The position numbers and the translations under genes were made by a program. From assembly GCA_964427955.1 (NCBI GenBank), contig CAYRWY010000431.1, positions 1 to 5,007 of the forward strand: a stretch of DNA of 5,007 nt. The letters run 5' to 3'. The notes below the pieces were generated by a model. It was not told the origin of the DNA. It worked only from the letters and a program-made list of their open reading frames with translations, and did no database searches. How positions within the stretch are numbered: position 1 is the stretch's first letter; each line of letters opens with the position of its first letter. Below, in pieces: positions 1 to 4,976 of the stretch. Origin of the DNA: JACRBK01 sp964427955. GTDB taxonomy: Bacteria > Chloroflexota > Anaerolineae > Aggregatilineales > Aggregatilineaceae.

Positions 1-74
1 CCTCAATCCCCTCTCCGCTTTTTTCGGAGAGGGGACTTACTCCACCCGAAGTTCAGTCCCCCTCTCCAGCATTA
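1..74. repeat. Left part of dual-hairpin intergenic repeat, interrupted by the IS
   Basis: This stretch holds one full hairpin and half of another. The first has 11-bp perfect arms at 7-17 and 25-35 (tcccctctccg / cggagagggga) with a 7-nt T-rich loop. The second begins at 58-69 (ccccctctccag), and its exact complement is found only at 1505-1516, beyond the insertion sequence. The outer edge 'cctca' at 1-5 is matched by 'tgagg' at 1524-1528. The same arrangement (two ctctcc/ggagag hairpins about 20 nt apart, bounded by cctcacc/ggtgagg) recurs intact at 4657-4775. This is therefore a dispersed element, not a gene-specific terminator. Its true left end may lie outside the window. Confidence 0.75.
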
Positions 75-96
75 TTGGAGGGTCGGACAAATTAGG
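75..96. repeat. Left terminal inverted repeat of the IS
   Basis: These 22 bp are the exact reverse complement of 1481-1502, and the match stops at 97 on the inner side. The outermost 'tt' (75-76) pairs with 'aa' (1501-1502) but could belong to the target rather than the element, so the conservative repeat is 77-96 with 1481-1500. The tip 'tggag' (76-80) can also pair with 'ctcca' (64-68) of the flanking hairpin arm. Confidence 0.93.
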
Positions 97-125
97 AAGG
101 GTGAAGGGAAAATGTAGCGAAAAAG

Positions 126-179
126 CCTCCACAAGGGTATTTGTGAAGTTAAAGAGACGACACAAGACTCAAGTGGAGG
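126..179 (+). promoter_or_regulatory. Possible leader stem covering the transposase ribosome-binding site
   Basis: The sequence cctccac at 126-132 is the exact complement of gtggagg at 173-179. The right arm overlaps the best Shine-Dalgarno-like sequence upstream of the transposase (ggaggg, 175-180). Transcripts entering from outside the IS would contain both arms and could fold so that the ribosome site is hidden, a known way for insertion sequences to limit transposase synthesis from read-through. The stem is only 7 bp with a 40-nt loop, so this is inference. No convincing -35/-10 pair was seen between 97 and 220. Confidence 0.3.
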
Positions 180-225
180 GAAGCCCATCATACTCGAACG
201 GGCGGTAAGACAGCAAAATCGGGAG

Positions 226-1485
226 GTGGTCATCCTCCGCGCGCCAGCTTATTTCGCCGATGATCCAGTCGCCCGGCGGTACGAAGAAATGTTGGGCTGG
301 CTGGACTGGAGCGAGGTGCCGGAGAAAGATGACCGCCTGCCGCAGCGAGGGCGACTGCCACACCCGGCAGCGGCCTATCTCCGAGCGTATCTGGTCATGG
401 TGGATCAAAAAATCGACTATCATACGGACTTGTATGACTACCTGTGCGACCACCCGGCGCTGGTGTGGCTGCTGGGGTTTCGTCTGGTAGCCGCGGGGGA
501 GAGTCCCTATGGCTTTGATGTGGCGGCCAGTGTGCCGAGCGCCCGTCACTTGCGGCGGCAGTTGGGCACCTTGTCGCCGTCCACGTTGACCGACTTGTTG
601 ACCCAAACGGTCCAGCACGCCGTGGCAGTTATTCCCGGTGTGGGCGAAACGGTGAGCGTGGATACCAAGCACCTCTACGCCTATGTCAAGGAAAATAATC
701 CGCGAGTGGAGATCAAGCACCGCTATGATCCCGCCCGACAACCGGCGGGCGACCCCGACTGCCGCTTGGGCGTCAAGCGGCGCCACAACCAGGGCGAGGC
801 CTCGCACGACGCTTCAGCGGACAAGGAATATCTATGGGGCTATGGGACCGGGATCGCCGTGACCCAAACCCCGGATAAAGACGCACTCGTTTTAGGGGAA
901 ATGACGCTCCCCTTTAATGTGAACGATGTGAGCTATGGCCTGCCGCTGCTGCATCGCGCAATGTGCAGCCTGGGATTTCCCCCACGGAATGTGACAGCGG
1001 ATGCGGCCTTTGACGCCTGGTACATGTATCAAGGCGCGGCAGAGTTGGGGGGCATCGCCGCCATTGCGCTCAACTTGCGGGGCAATTCCCCCACGGTGTT
1101 GGGTCCGCATCACCGCCCCGTGTGCGCTTGTAATAGCCAAGAAATGGACCCCCGCGAGCAGTGGATCGAAGACACCCATCGCCTGCAACGGTTCCGCTGC
1201 GCCGCCTGTGGCACCGTGCGCAAGATGAACATCGAATTGGGCAACCTGATGCGCTGGCAGTTGGACCGTCACGCGGCCCCTTACCAAACGCTCTACAAAC
1301 AACGCACCGCGACGGAGCGCATCAACAGTCAAGCCAAAGCGCTCGGGATTGAGCGTCCGCGTCAGCGCCGCTTGGCCCCGATTGCGCATCACAACACGCT
1401 CATCTACATCATCATCAATATCCGTGCGCTCCGCCGTTACCATGAACGTTACCTTAAGTCCGCGCAGCCCCTTAAGGCTGCCTAA
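226..1485 (+). CDS. IS transposase, DDE (RNase H-like) type with YREK signature
   Basis: The product is a 419-residue transposase that would cut and join the IS ends using a three-acid metal-binding site. The likely acids are D146 (in VSVDTKHLY), D259 (in VTADAAFDAW) and E364. E364 lies in a perfect Y-x2-R-x3-E-x6-K signature (Y357, R360, E364, K371), the hallmark of IS4-type and related transposases. The N-terminal ~100 residues are helical and resemble the DUF772-type start of IS5/IS1182 enzymes (LCDHPALVWLLGF, about 74-86). Between the second Asp and the Glu is a likely zinc-binding insert, C300-x-C302 with C325-x2-C328. GTG at 226 is the first conventional start in frame, but the frame stays open back to 118 and GTG has only a very close ggag before it. 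A better-spaced ggaggg (175-180) would serve a non-standard ATC at 187, adding 13 residues. The gene ends inside the right inverted repeat and looks intact. Confidence 0.92.
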   Translation: MVILRAPAYFADDPVARRYEEMLGWLDWSEVPEKDDRLPQRGRLPHPAAAYLRAYLVMVDQKIDYHTDLYDYLCDHPALVWLLGFRLVAAGESPYGFDVAASVPSARHLRRQLGTLSPSTLTDLLTQTVQHAVAVIPGVGETVSVDTKHLYAYVKENNPRVEIKHRYDPARQPAGDPDCRLGVKRRHNQGEASHDASADKEYLWGYGTGIAVTQTPDKDALVLGEMTLPFNVNDVSYGLPLLHRAMCSLGFPPRNVTADAAFDAWYMYQGAAELGGIAAIALNLRGNSPTVLGPHHRPVCACNSQEMDPREQWIEDTHRLQRFRCAACGTVRKMNIELGNLMRWQLDRHAAPYQTLYKQRTATERINSQAKALGIERPRQRRLAPIAHHNTLIYIIINIRALRRYHERYLKSAQPLKAA

Positions 1486-1502
1486 TTTGTCCGACCCTCC
1501 AA
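1481..1502. repeat. Right terminal inverted repeat of the IS
   Basis: This is the perfect 22-bp complement of 75-96. It contains the transposase stop codon TAA (1483-1485). The tip 'ctcca' (1497-1501) can pair with 'tggag' (1506-1510) in the flanking hairpin arm across a 4-nt loop, mirroring the situation at the left end. Confidence 0.93.
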
Positions 1503-1528
1503 GTCTGGAGAGGGGGTCGGGGGTGAGG
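1503..1528. repeat. Right part of the interrupted dual-hairpin repeat
   Basis: The segment ctggagaggggg (1505-1516) exactly complements 58-69 on the far side of the IS, so the two once formed a single 12-bp-arm hairpin. It continues as tcgggggtgagg, the same kind of outer edge seen in the uninterrupted copy (ggggtgaggccgg at 4763-4775). Removing 75-1502 gives a loop of 7 nt (catta plus gt), equal to the 7-nt loops of the hairpins at 7-35 and 4729-4759. Confidence 0.78.
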
Positions 1529-1561
1529 TCAACCGTGGGCCTCAAAAGTTTAGTTTTTTAG

Positions 1562-1734
1562 GCAAGGATCAGTAGCATCGAGGAATTTCGGCTCCGGGTG
1601 CAAAACTTGACGCGCCGGAGCGAGTGGCATGTGCATCCCACCAGCGCCCTGCTCCAAAAAGACTCGATGGCCTGGGCCTGGCCATGAACATCCAACCGGC
1701 GGCGCTTGAGGACGTGAGGCAACGCCTGAATTAG
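1562..1734 (+). pseudogene. Probable 3' remnant of an unrecognised gene, with a frameshift
   Basis: The + strand reads as plausible protein here. From 1562 one frame gives about 41 codons (including SIEEFRLRVQNLTRRSEW and then HVHPTSALLQKDSMAWAW) up to TGA at 1685-1687. An overlapping frame then gives MNIQPAALEDVRQRLN and stops at TAG 1732-1734. One missing base near 1684 would join them into a 57-codon tail. Codon third positions are mostly G or C, as in the neighbouring genes. The stretch has no start codon and is preceded at once by a TAG (1559-1561), so the 5' part is missing. It stops 6 bp short of the end of the convergent glycosyltransferase gene, a natural place for a gene end. The upstream part may have been lost, or may lie left of position 1 if the repeat-plus-IS split the gene. 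I do not recognise the family, and a chance open stretch cannot be excluded. Confidence 0.33.
1656..1685 (-). terminator. Weak candidate terminator for the minus-strand operon
   Basis: On the minus strand ATGGCC (1685-1680) and GGCCAT (1672-1667) form a 6-bp GC-rich stem with a 7-nt loop. Six bases later comes TTTTT (1660-1656). It lies about 55 nt past the glycosyltransferase stop codon. The stem is short and the T-run is displaced, so it is a weak intrinsic terminator at best. Confidence 0.22.
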
Positions 1735-1740
1735 CCGGGA

Positions 1741-3645
1741 TCAAGGCACCGCTACCGGGCCGATCCCCACCTGAGTCGTGCTCGATCCATCCGGCAGGGT
1801 GACCGTCATCAACTCCTGGGTGAAAACATCCCGGATCGAGAGGCTGAACGACCAGCCGCCGGGCTGCGCGTGCTCGCCCAGCGGGACGCGCACCGTATCC
1901 ACGAAGGTCCGCTCCGGCGTCCAGCACGAGGGCGGATAGTCCCACTCCAGCGGGTCCCAGTTCAGGCTGTCGAGTGACGATCCATCGGGCGCGACGCCCA
2001 CCAGTGACAGCACATAGGGACGTTTCACCCAATCATCCGCCCGCCAGTACAGATGAAGCGTCACCTGATCGGCGGCGGCTTCGACGCTCAGGCCGACGAA
2101 CGTGACGCGATCCGCGCCGTGGACGAAGTGCGCCTCCACCGGGAAGGTCGGCCCCTGGGTCGCCTCGGCGGGGCGCGGCGGCTCGGTCAGCGCCGTGAAA
2201 TTCGCCCGCAGCACGGCGGCCATGCTGAGCAAACACACCGCTTGCAGGATCACGAACTGGGTACGCTGGCGAGGTCCCACGCGGACGAGCAGGTCCGCCG
2301 CCAGCAGCAGCCACACCGGGGCCAAAAACAGCCAGACCCGCCCGGTTTCGCCACGCGCCGTCCCGCTGAGCACGACCAACACCAGCGTCACGCCCGCCGC
2401 GCCCGCTAAGAGGTCGCCCGCTTCCAGGCGGCGGCGCAGCCGGATGATCCGCGCGATGGCCAACGCGGCTACCGGCAGCCCGACGAAAATGAACATATCG
2501 TAGGGGTGCATAAACAGCCAGGGCAGATAGGGACGGTCCAGGTCGTAATGCAGGCCGAGCAGGTAATCCACCAGCGTCCAGGGCGCGAGACCCGAAGCGG
2601 CCCCGTAGATCGCCCACGCCGATCCGACGCCCAGCCCGAACACGATCAGATCGCGCCCCAACCGCCGCCATTCCCGCCGCTCGATCCCCAGCCGGAAGCC
2701 GATCAGGATCAGCCCGGCGAGCAGTCCCAATGGCATAAGCGCTAGATTGAACAGCAGGCCCACCGACAGCACGAAACCGCTGGCCGCGATCCAGCGGACC
2801 CGGTTGCGCAGCAGGCCGCGCCACAAGCCGAGCAGCATCACCAGCGTGATCAGGGGAAAAAAGACGTTGAAGCGCGGCTGGAAGATCGCCAAACCGGGGA
2901 TCAGCGGCCACAGCGCGACCGCCCAGCGTGCCCGCTCCCGGTCAAAGAGCATCCGGCCCAGCGCGTACAAAGGAGCCACCGCCAGCGCCGCCCAAAACGG
3001 CATGAAAAGCTGCATCCAGGCGCTCGCCAGCGCCGCATCGGACCAGGTCATCATGTCGAGATTCTGGCATTGCAGCGGGCGGACCAGCCCGCCCAAACGA
3101 TCCGCCGCCGGGGACAGGGCCGCGAAAAGTTGCTTGTCGGCATCATACAGCGCGATCAAGCCGGGCGGGCTGAGCGCCACCCCGCTGGGCGGGCTGAGTT
3201 TCGTCTCGGTGCGATAATCGTCGAGAAACTGCGGCCAATGGCGCAGAGCCTCCCCCAGATCGGGGATCAGGGCGGCGGCGGTCTGATAGCCGCCGGTAAC
3301 GGGCGAAGCCGAGCGCGTCGCCAGCAGGAACAGCGGGCGGCCCTCCAACGTGAGCAGCAGCAGCGGCAGCAGCACCGATCCACCCCAAGCCCACAGAATC
3401 AGCCGCAGCGCGGGCGCCGCCGCATCACGCAGCAGGCGCAGCGCGCCCGCCACATATAAAGCCACCCCGGCCAGACTGGGGATCAACCACAGCCAGCGAG
3501 GATGTCCATAGGGCCACACCCAGCGGCCCGCTTTCGGAATCCAGGGCGCATCCCCACGCAACCAGGGCACGGCATCCGTGACCAGCACCAGGCAGAACGC
3601 GATCACCACGAACGAGAGCAGCCTCAAAGCGCGCGCTGATTTCAA
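1741..3645 (-). CDS. Polytopic GT-C family glycosyltransferase (GT39/PMT-like) with extracytoplasmic beta-rich C-terminal domain
   Basis: This 634-residue integral membrane protein is predicted to move a sugar from a polyprenyl-phosphate donor to an acceptor outside the cytoplasm. About 11-13 hydrophobic segments can be seen, including residues 9-27, 51-70, 82-100, 207-233, 284-317, 331-350, 382-402, 436-453 and 463-479. The loop after the first segment carries acidic residues (D24, D32) and the pattern LRGDAPWIPKAGRWVWPY seen in Chloroflexota GT-C enzymes; GT-C catalysis normally uses an acid in this loop. The second large loop holds SPPG (159-162), resembling the HPPG of GT39 relatives. GETGRVWLFLAP (432-443) is another typical patch. 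Residues ~497-634 follow the last membrane segment and look like a beta-sandwich (LHLYWRADDWVKRPYVLSL). The start is TTG (3645-3643) with aggaaggg 4 nt upstream; an in-frame stop six codons before it rules out an earlier start. It follows the DUF3298 gene by 59 bp. Donor and acceptor cannot be deduced. Confidence 0.85.
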   Translation of the reverse strand: MKSARALRLLSFVVIAFCLVLVTDAVPWLRGDAPWIPKAGRWVWPYGHPRWLWLIPSLAGVALYVAGALRLLRDAAAPALRLILWAWGGSVLLPLLLLTLEGRPLFLLATRSASPVTGGYQTAAALIPDLGEALRHWPQFLDDYRTETKLSPPSGVALSPPGLIALYDADKQLFAALSPAADRLGGLVRPLQCQNLDMMTWSDAALASAWMQLFMPFWAALAVAPLYALGRMLFDRERARWAVALWPLIPGLAIFQPRFNVFFPLITLVMLLGLWRGLLRNRVRWIAASGFVLSVGLLFNLALMPLGLLAGLILIGFRLGIERREWRRLGRDLIVFGLGVGSAWAIYGAASGLAPWTLVDYLLGLHYDLDRPYLPWLFMHPYDMFIFVGLPVAALAIARIIRLRRRLEAGDLLAGAAGVTLVLVVLSGTARGETGRVWLFLAPVWLLLAADLLVRVGPRQRTQFVILQAVCLLSMAAVLRANFTALTEPPRPAEATQGPTFPVEAHFVHGADRVTFVGLSVEAAADQVTLHLYWRADDWVKRPYVLSLVGVAPDGSSLDSLNWDPLEWDYPPSCWTPERTFVDTVRVPLGEHAQPGGWSFSLSIRDVFTQELMTVTLPDGSSTTQVGIGPVAVP

Positions 3646-3704
3646 GTTCCCTTCCTCAGGTCAGTCAGGCTGACGTCAAAGGGAGCCAGGATGGTCGGAG
3701 TCCC
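3646..3704 (-). promoter_or_regulatory. Short intergenic spacer with TTG-start ribosome site and small inverted repeat
   Basis: The 59-bp gap between the two minus-strand genes has the sequence aggaaggg (3657-3650, minus strand) just before the TTG start. It also has a 5-bp inverted repeat gtcag / ctgac (3660-3664 and 3670-3674) a few bases upstream. There is no T-run, so the repeat is unlikely to end transcription. It could slightly affect translation of the downstream gene. The short spacer supports co-transcription. Confidence 0.4.
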
Positions 3705-4415
3705 CTACCCGCCGAAACCCGGTGCCAGGATCGCGCTCAGATCCGCCAGGGACAAACTGACCGTCTGCGGCCCGGCGGCATACGCGGCCACCTGGTAGGG
3801 CGGGAAATAGAACGTCAGCGTGCCGGGCGTGAGAATCCAGTTCTGGTAGTTGACCGGATCGGTCCCGGTCCCGGTGTGAATCCAGTCCGCGTCGGTCATG
3901 TCGGTCAACTGCGCCAGCAAGCTCTGCTCGACCATCGGACCGATCACCGCCAGCGGGTCCGAGCCGGGCAGGAACAGGTCGTCCAGCGTCAGCACGCGCT
4001 GGTTCGCCAGGTCGAAGGTGAAGGTCTGGAAGAACGAAAAGGGATGCGCGCCGCCGCTGTAGGTGCTGATGTTGAACTTCAGCCCGGTGATCGTGTCGGA
4101 GTACGGGTATTCCTCGTAATCGATATACAGCGAAAGCGGCCCCGGCGACGAGTAGAATTCCGTATCGCCCAGCGGCGCGAAAAACCCCTGCCGCTGCTGC
4201 TGAAGGAACTGGTCCACCGCCTGGGTGGCGAAGTCGTATTGCAGCACCGACAGCGGGTAATCGATCTTGATGTCGATGGTCGCCGTCTGCACGCACTTCT
4301 GCTGTGCGGCATCCCACATCCCGCCCTTTTGCAGGCAGGTGTCGTCTTGCGCGAACGTGACGGGCACGCCGATCAGCAGTGCCAGGATCAAGCCCGCGAT
4401 CATTGCTTTTTTCAT
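3705..4415 (-). CDS. Secreted DUF3298 (RsiV/PdaC-like) domain protein
   Basis: This 236-residue exported protein has no visible catalytic motif. Residues 1-22 form a signal peptide (MKK, then a hydrophobic core, ending TFA before QDD), with no lipobox cysteine. The mature N-terminus has C27 and C41 in a CLQKGGMWDAAQQKC pattern, probably one disulphide. Residues ~45-118 resemble the DUF4163 part of PdaC-type proteins. GGAHP (121-125), TFTFDLANQRVLTLDDLF (131-148) and LTFYFPPYQVAAYAAG (200-215) are the typical succession of DUF3298. In this family Bacillus RsiV is a membrane anti-sigma factor that senses lysozyme and PdaC is a cell-wall deacetylase. This protein has neither an anti-sigma segment nor a deacetylase domain, so it is a stand-alone sensing or binding module of unknown ligand. 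ATG at 4415-4413 has aggagg 8 nt upstream. It is the first gene of a likely operon with the glycosyltransferase. Confidence 0.85.
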   Translation of the reverse strand: MKKAMIAGLILALLIGVPVTFAQDDTCLQKGGMWDAAQQKCVQTATIDIKIDYPLSVLQYDFATQAVDQFLQQQRQGFFAPLGDTEFYSSPGPLSLYIDYEEYPYSDTITGLKFNISTYSGGAHPFSFFQTFTFDLANQRVLTLDDLFLPGSDPLAVIGPMVEQSLLAQLTDMTDADWIHTGTGTDPVNYQNWILTPGTLTFYFPPYQVAAYAAGPQTVSLSLADLSAILAPGFGG

Positions 4416-4446
4416 GCGTTCATCCTCCTGAGTACGATGCCATGAC

Positions 4447-4452
4447 AGTATA
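4447..4452 (-). promoter_or_regulatory. Candidate -10 box of the DUF3298-glycosyltransferase operon
   Basis: On the minus strand TATACT differs from the consensus TATAAT at one position and lies 32 nt upstream of the ATG, which would leave a leader of about 25 nt containing the aggagg site. No good -35 is found 16-18 nt further upstream, where the sequence is GC-rich (around tcgccc). A small inverted repeat gtat-N5-atac (4448-4460) overlaps the box and could be a regulator site or chance. Confidence 0.42.
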
Positions 4453-4532
4453 GAGGATACGCTATTTGGGGCGATCTGGCTTGTGCCCGAGAAGGCGAGT
4501 ATCGTCGGGCAGAAGTTGATCCAGAGTTTTTC

Positions 4533-4554
4533 GTAGGGGGGGGCTTGCCTCTAC
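4533..4554. repeat. Degenerate 'gtagggg' palindrome
   Basis: The unit begins gtagg and ends cctctac with a G8 run inside. The tips gtag/ctac are complementary and the interior pairs imperfectly. It resembles the better-preserved gtaggggc...gcccctac units further right and is probably a decayed family member. Confidence 0.5.
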
Positions 4555-4588
4555 AGGACTGGGAGAATGATACTTGTGGAGCGAATCG

Positions 4589-4612
4589 TAGGGGCAATTC
4601 ATGCATTGCCTT
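4589..4612. repeat. Imperfect palindrome of the ggcaattcatgaattgcc type
   Basis: The segment gtaggggcaattcatgcatt is followed by gcctt. The arms ggcaat (4593-4598) and attgcc (4605-4610) are complementary. The first 19 bases from 4592 match those of the perfect palindrome at 4821-4840 except for one base (c instead of a in the centre). This copy keeps the left tip gtagggg and has lost the right tip. Confidence 0.72.
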
Positions 4613-4656
4613 ATGTGTGTCAATTTAAGGTTTTGTGAGGCAGTCACGGTCGTGTC

Positions 4657-4775
4657 CCGGCCTCACCCCCCGGCCCCCTCTCCATTCAAAAAGCGCAATG
4701 GAGAGGGGGAGAAACCGAGGCGCTGATGCCCCTCTCCATCGTTTTCTGATGGAGAGGGGTGAGGGGTGAGGCCGG
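4657..4775. repeat. Intact dual-hairpin intergenic repeat element
   Basis: The outer arms ccggcctcacccc (4657-4669) and ggggtgaggccgg (4763-4775) are a perfect 13-bp inverted pair. They enclose two independent hairpins. The first has 13-bp arms (ccccctctccatt 4674-4686, aatggagaggggg 4697-4709) and a 10-nt loop. The second has 12-bp arms (4729-4740, 4748-4759) and a 7-nt loop. The spacing between the hairpins is 19 nt. The three stems could form a cruciform-like three-way structure in RNA or single-stranded DNA. On the + strand the outer arm is followed directly by TTTTT (4776-4780), so the element could act as a rightward transcription terminator. The copy at the left edge of the window has the same plan. 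Confidence 0.85.
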
Positions 4776-4820
4776 TTTTTCCCTATCACAGGAGATCAGA
4801 CGCTTAAGTTGACGCCTATT

Positions 4821-4844
4821 GGGCAATTCATGAATTGCCCCTAC
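4821..4844. repeat. Perfect 20-bp palindrome with cccctac tip
   Basis: The sequence gggcaattca / tgaattgccc is fully self-complementary with no spacer and is followed by ctac. It is the best-preserved copy of the unit also seen at 4589-4612. Similar palindromes are widely dispersed in intergenic DNA of Chloroflexota and some other phyla. Function is unknown. Confidence 0.82.
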
Positions 4845-4874
4845 AGAAAATTGATCCCGACTTTGGTGACAGTG

Positions 4875-4903
4875 AGGGGCGTATGGCACCATACGCCCCT
4901 ACC
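4875..4903. repeat. Hairpin repeat with 12-bp arms (ggggcgtatgg type)
   Basis: The arms aggggcgtatgg (4875-4886) and ccatacgcccct (4889-4900) are perfectly complementary around a 2-nt spacer, followed by ac. The tip is the same gcccctac as in the 4821 unit, but the core differs (cgtatgg instead of aattca). This suggests a family with shared tips and variable centres. Confidence 0.82.
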
Positions 4904-4914
4904 GTCGCCGGTAG
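4899..4914. repeat. Small hairpin overlapping the previous repeat
   Basis: The arms ctaccg (4899-4904) and cggtag (4909-4914) pair across the loop tcgc. The left arm shares the ctac tip of the 4875-4900 hairpin, so the two structures compete for the same bases. Confidence 0.5.
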
Positions 4915-4943
4915 GATACTACTTCTGCCGGGAATGATGCCAG

Positions 4944-4956
4944 GTACACACTGTAC
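4944..4956. promoter_or_regulatory. Short inverted repeat, possible operator
   Basis: The sequence gtaca-cac-tgtac has 5-bp arms and lies 20 bp before the candidate GTG start at 4977. Its position would suit a repressor or activator site for the gene at the right edge. Its small size means chance is quite possible. Confidence 0.22.
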
Positions 4957-4976
4957 AGCAGAAAGAGGGGGTCGTG

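Larger units (their letters stand above)
75..1502 (+). mobile_element. Complete insertion sequence with one DDE transposase gene
   Basis: The element is about 1,428 bp and is bounded by perfect inverted repeats at 75-96 and 1481-1502 (core ggagggtcggacaaattagg). It contains one intact transposase gene on the + strand and no passenger gene. The transposase stop codon lies inside the right inverted repeat, a compact layout typical of insertion sequences. The ends fall in the loop of a hairpin whose arms are at 58-69 and 1505-1516. Neither plausible boundary (75/1502 or 77/1500) is flanked by an obvious direct target duplication. The intact reading frame and perfect ends suggest a recent or still functional copy. 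The exact IS family cannot be fixed by eye; the transposase belongs to the broad IS4/IS5/IS1182 DDE group. Confidence 0.88.
4461..4973. other. Gene-free, repeat-packed intergenic region
   Basis: No convincing gene is present on either strand. The short open frames here (for example minus-strand frames at 4412-4606, 4462-4647 and 4686-4892) run through palindromic repeats and have low-complexity or repeat-derived peptides such as IHELP. At least six palindromic units lie here: 4533-4554, 4592-4610, the 4657-4775 double hairpin, 4821-4840, 4875-4900 and 4899-4914. The bases between them are lower in GC than the genes and show no coding bias. Confidence 0.75.

Noticed and set aside
1..35. Hairpin at 7-35 as a simple rho-independent terminator
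   Set aside because: The T-run is in the loop rather than after the stem, and the unit recurs as part of a dispersed dual-hairpin element.
141..169. Promoter inside the IS left end (ttgtga, 17 nt, aagact)
   Set aside because: The -10 matches only three of six consensus bases, too weak to list as a feature.
169..807. Long minus-strand open frame opposite the transposase N-terminal half, and a similar one at 892-1545
   Set aside because: Both are antisense shadows of a transposase with clear catalytic motifs. Their peptides are rich in Arg, Gln, His and Gly with no recognisable domain.
1550..2911. Minus-strand open frames (1550-2032 and 2033-2911) overlapping the glycosyltransferase
   Set aside because: They are out-of-frame readings of high-GC coding DNA, rich in Arg, Gly, Ala and Pro with no membrane segments, while the 1741-3645 frame gives a coherent polytopic protein.
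2053..3459. Several plus-strand open frames opposite the glycosyltransferase (2053-2409, 2102-2503, 2506-2745, 2747-3217, 3070-3459)
   Set aside because: They are antisense shadows with charged low-complexity composition, and none has a family motif.
3676..4445. Open frames overlapping the DUF3298 gene (minus 3676-4317 and 4079-4312, plus 3876-4445)
   Set aside because: The 3705-4415 frame has a signal peptide, a ribosome site and conserved GGAHP and FYFPPY motifs. The others have none.
4412..4892. Small minus-strand open frames upstream of the operon, with MHELP or AIHELP peptides
   Set aside because: The peptides are translations of the gtaggggcaattcatgaattgcc palindromes. They are a common annotation artefact, not genes.
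4533..4914. CRISPR-like array
   Set aside because: The repeats are palindromes with unequal spacing and differing cores, without regular unique spacers or cas genes nearby.
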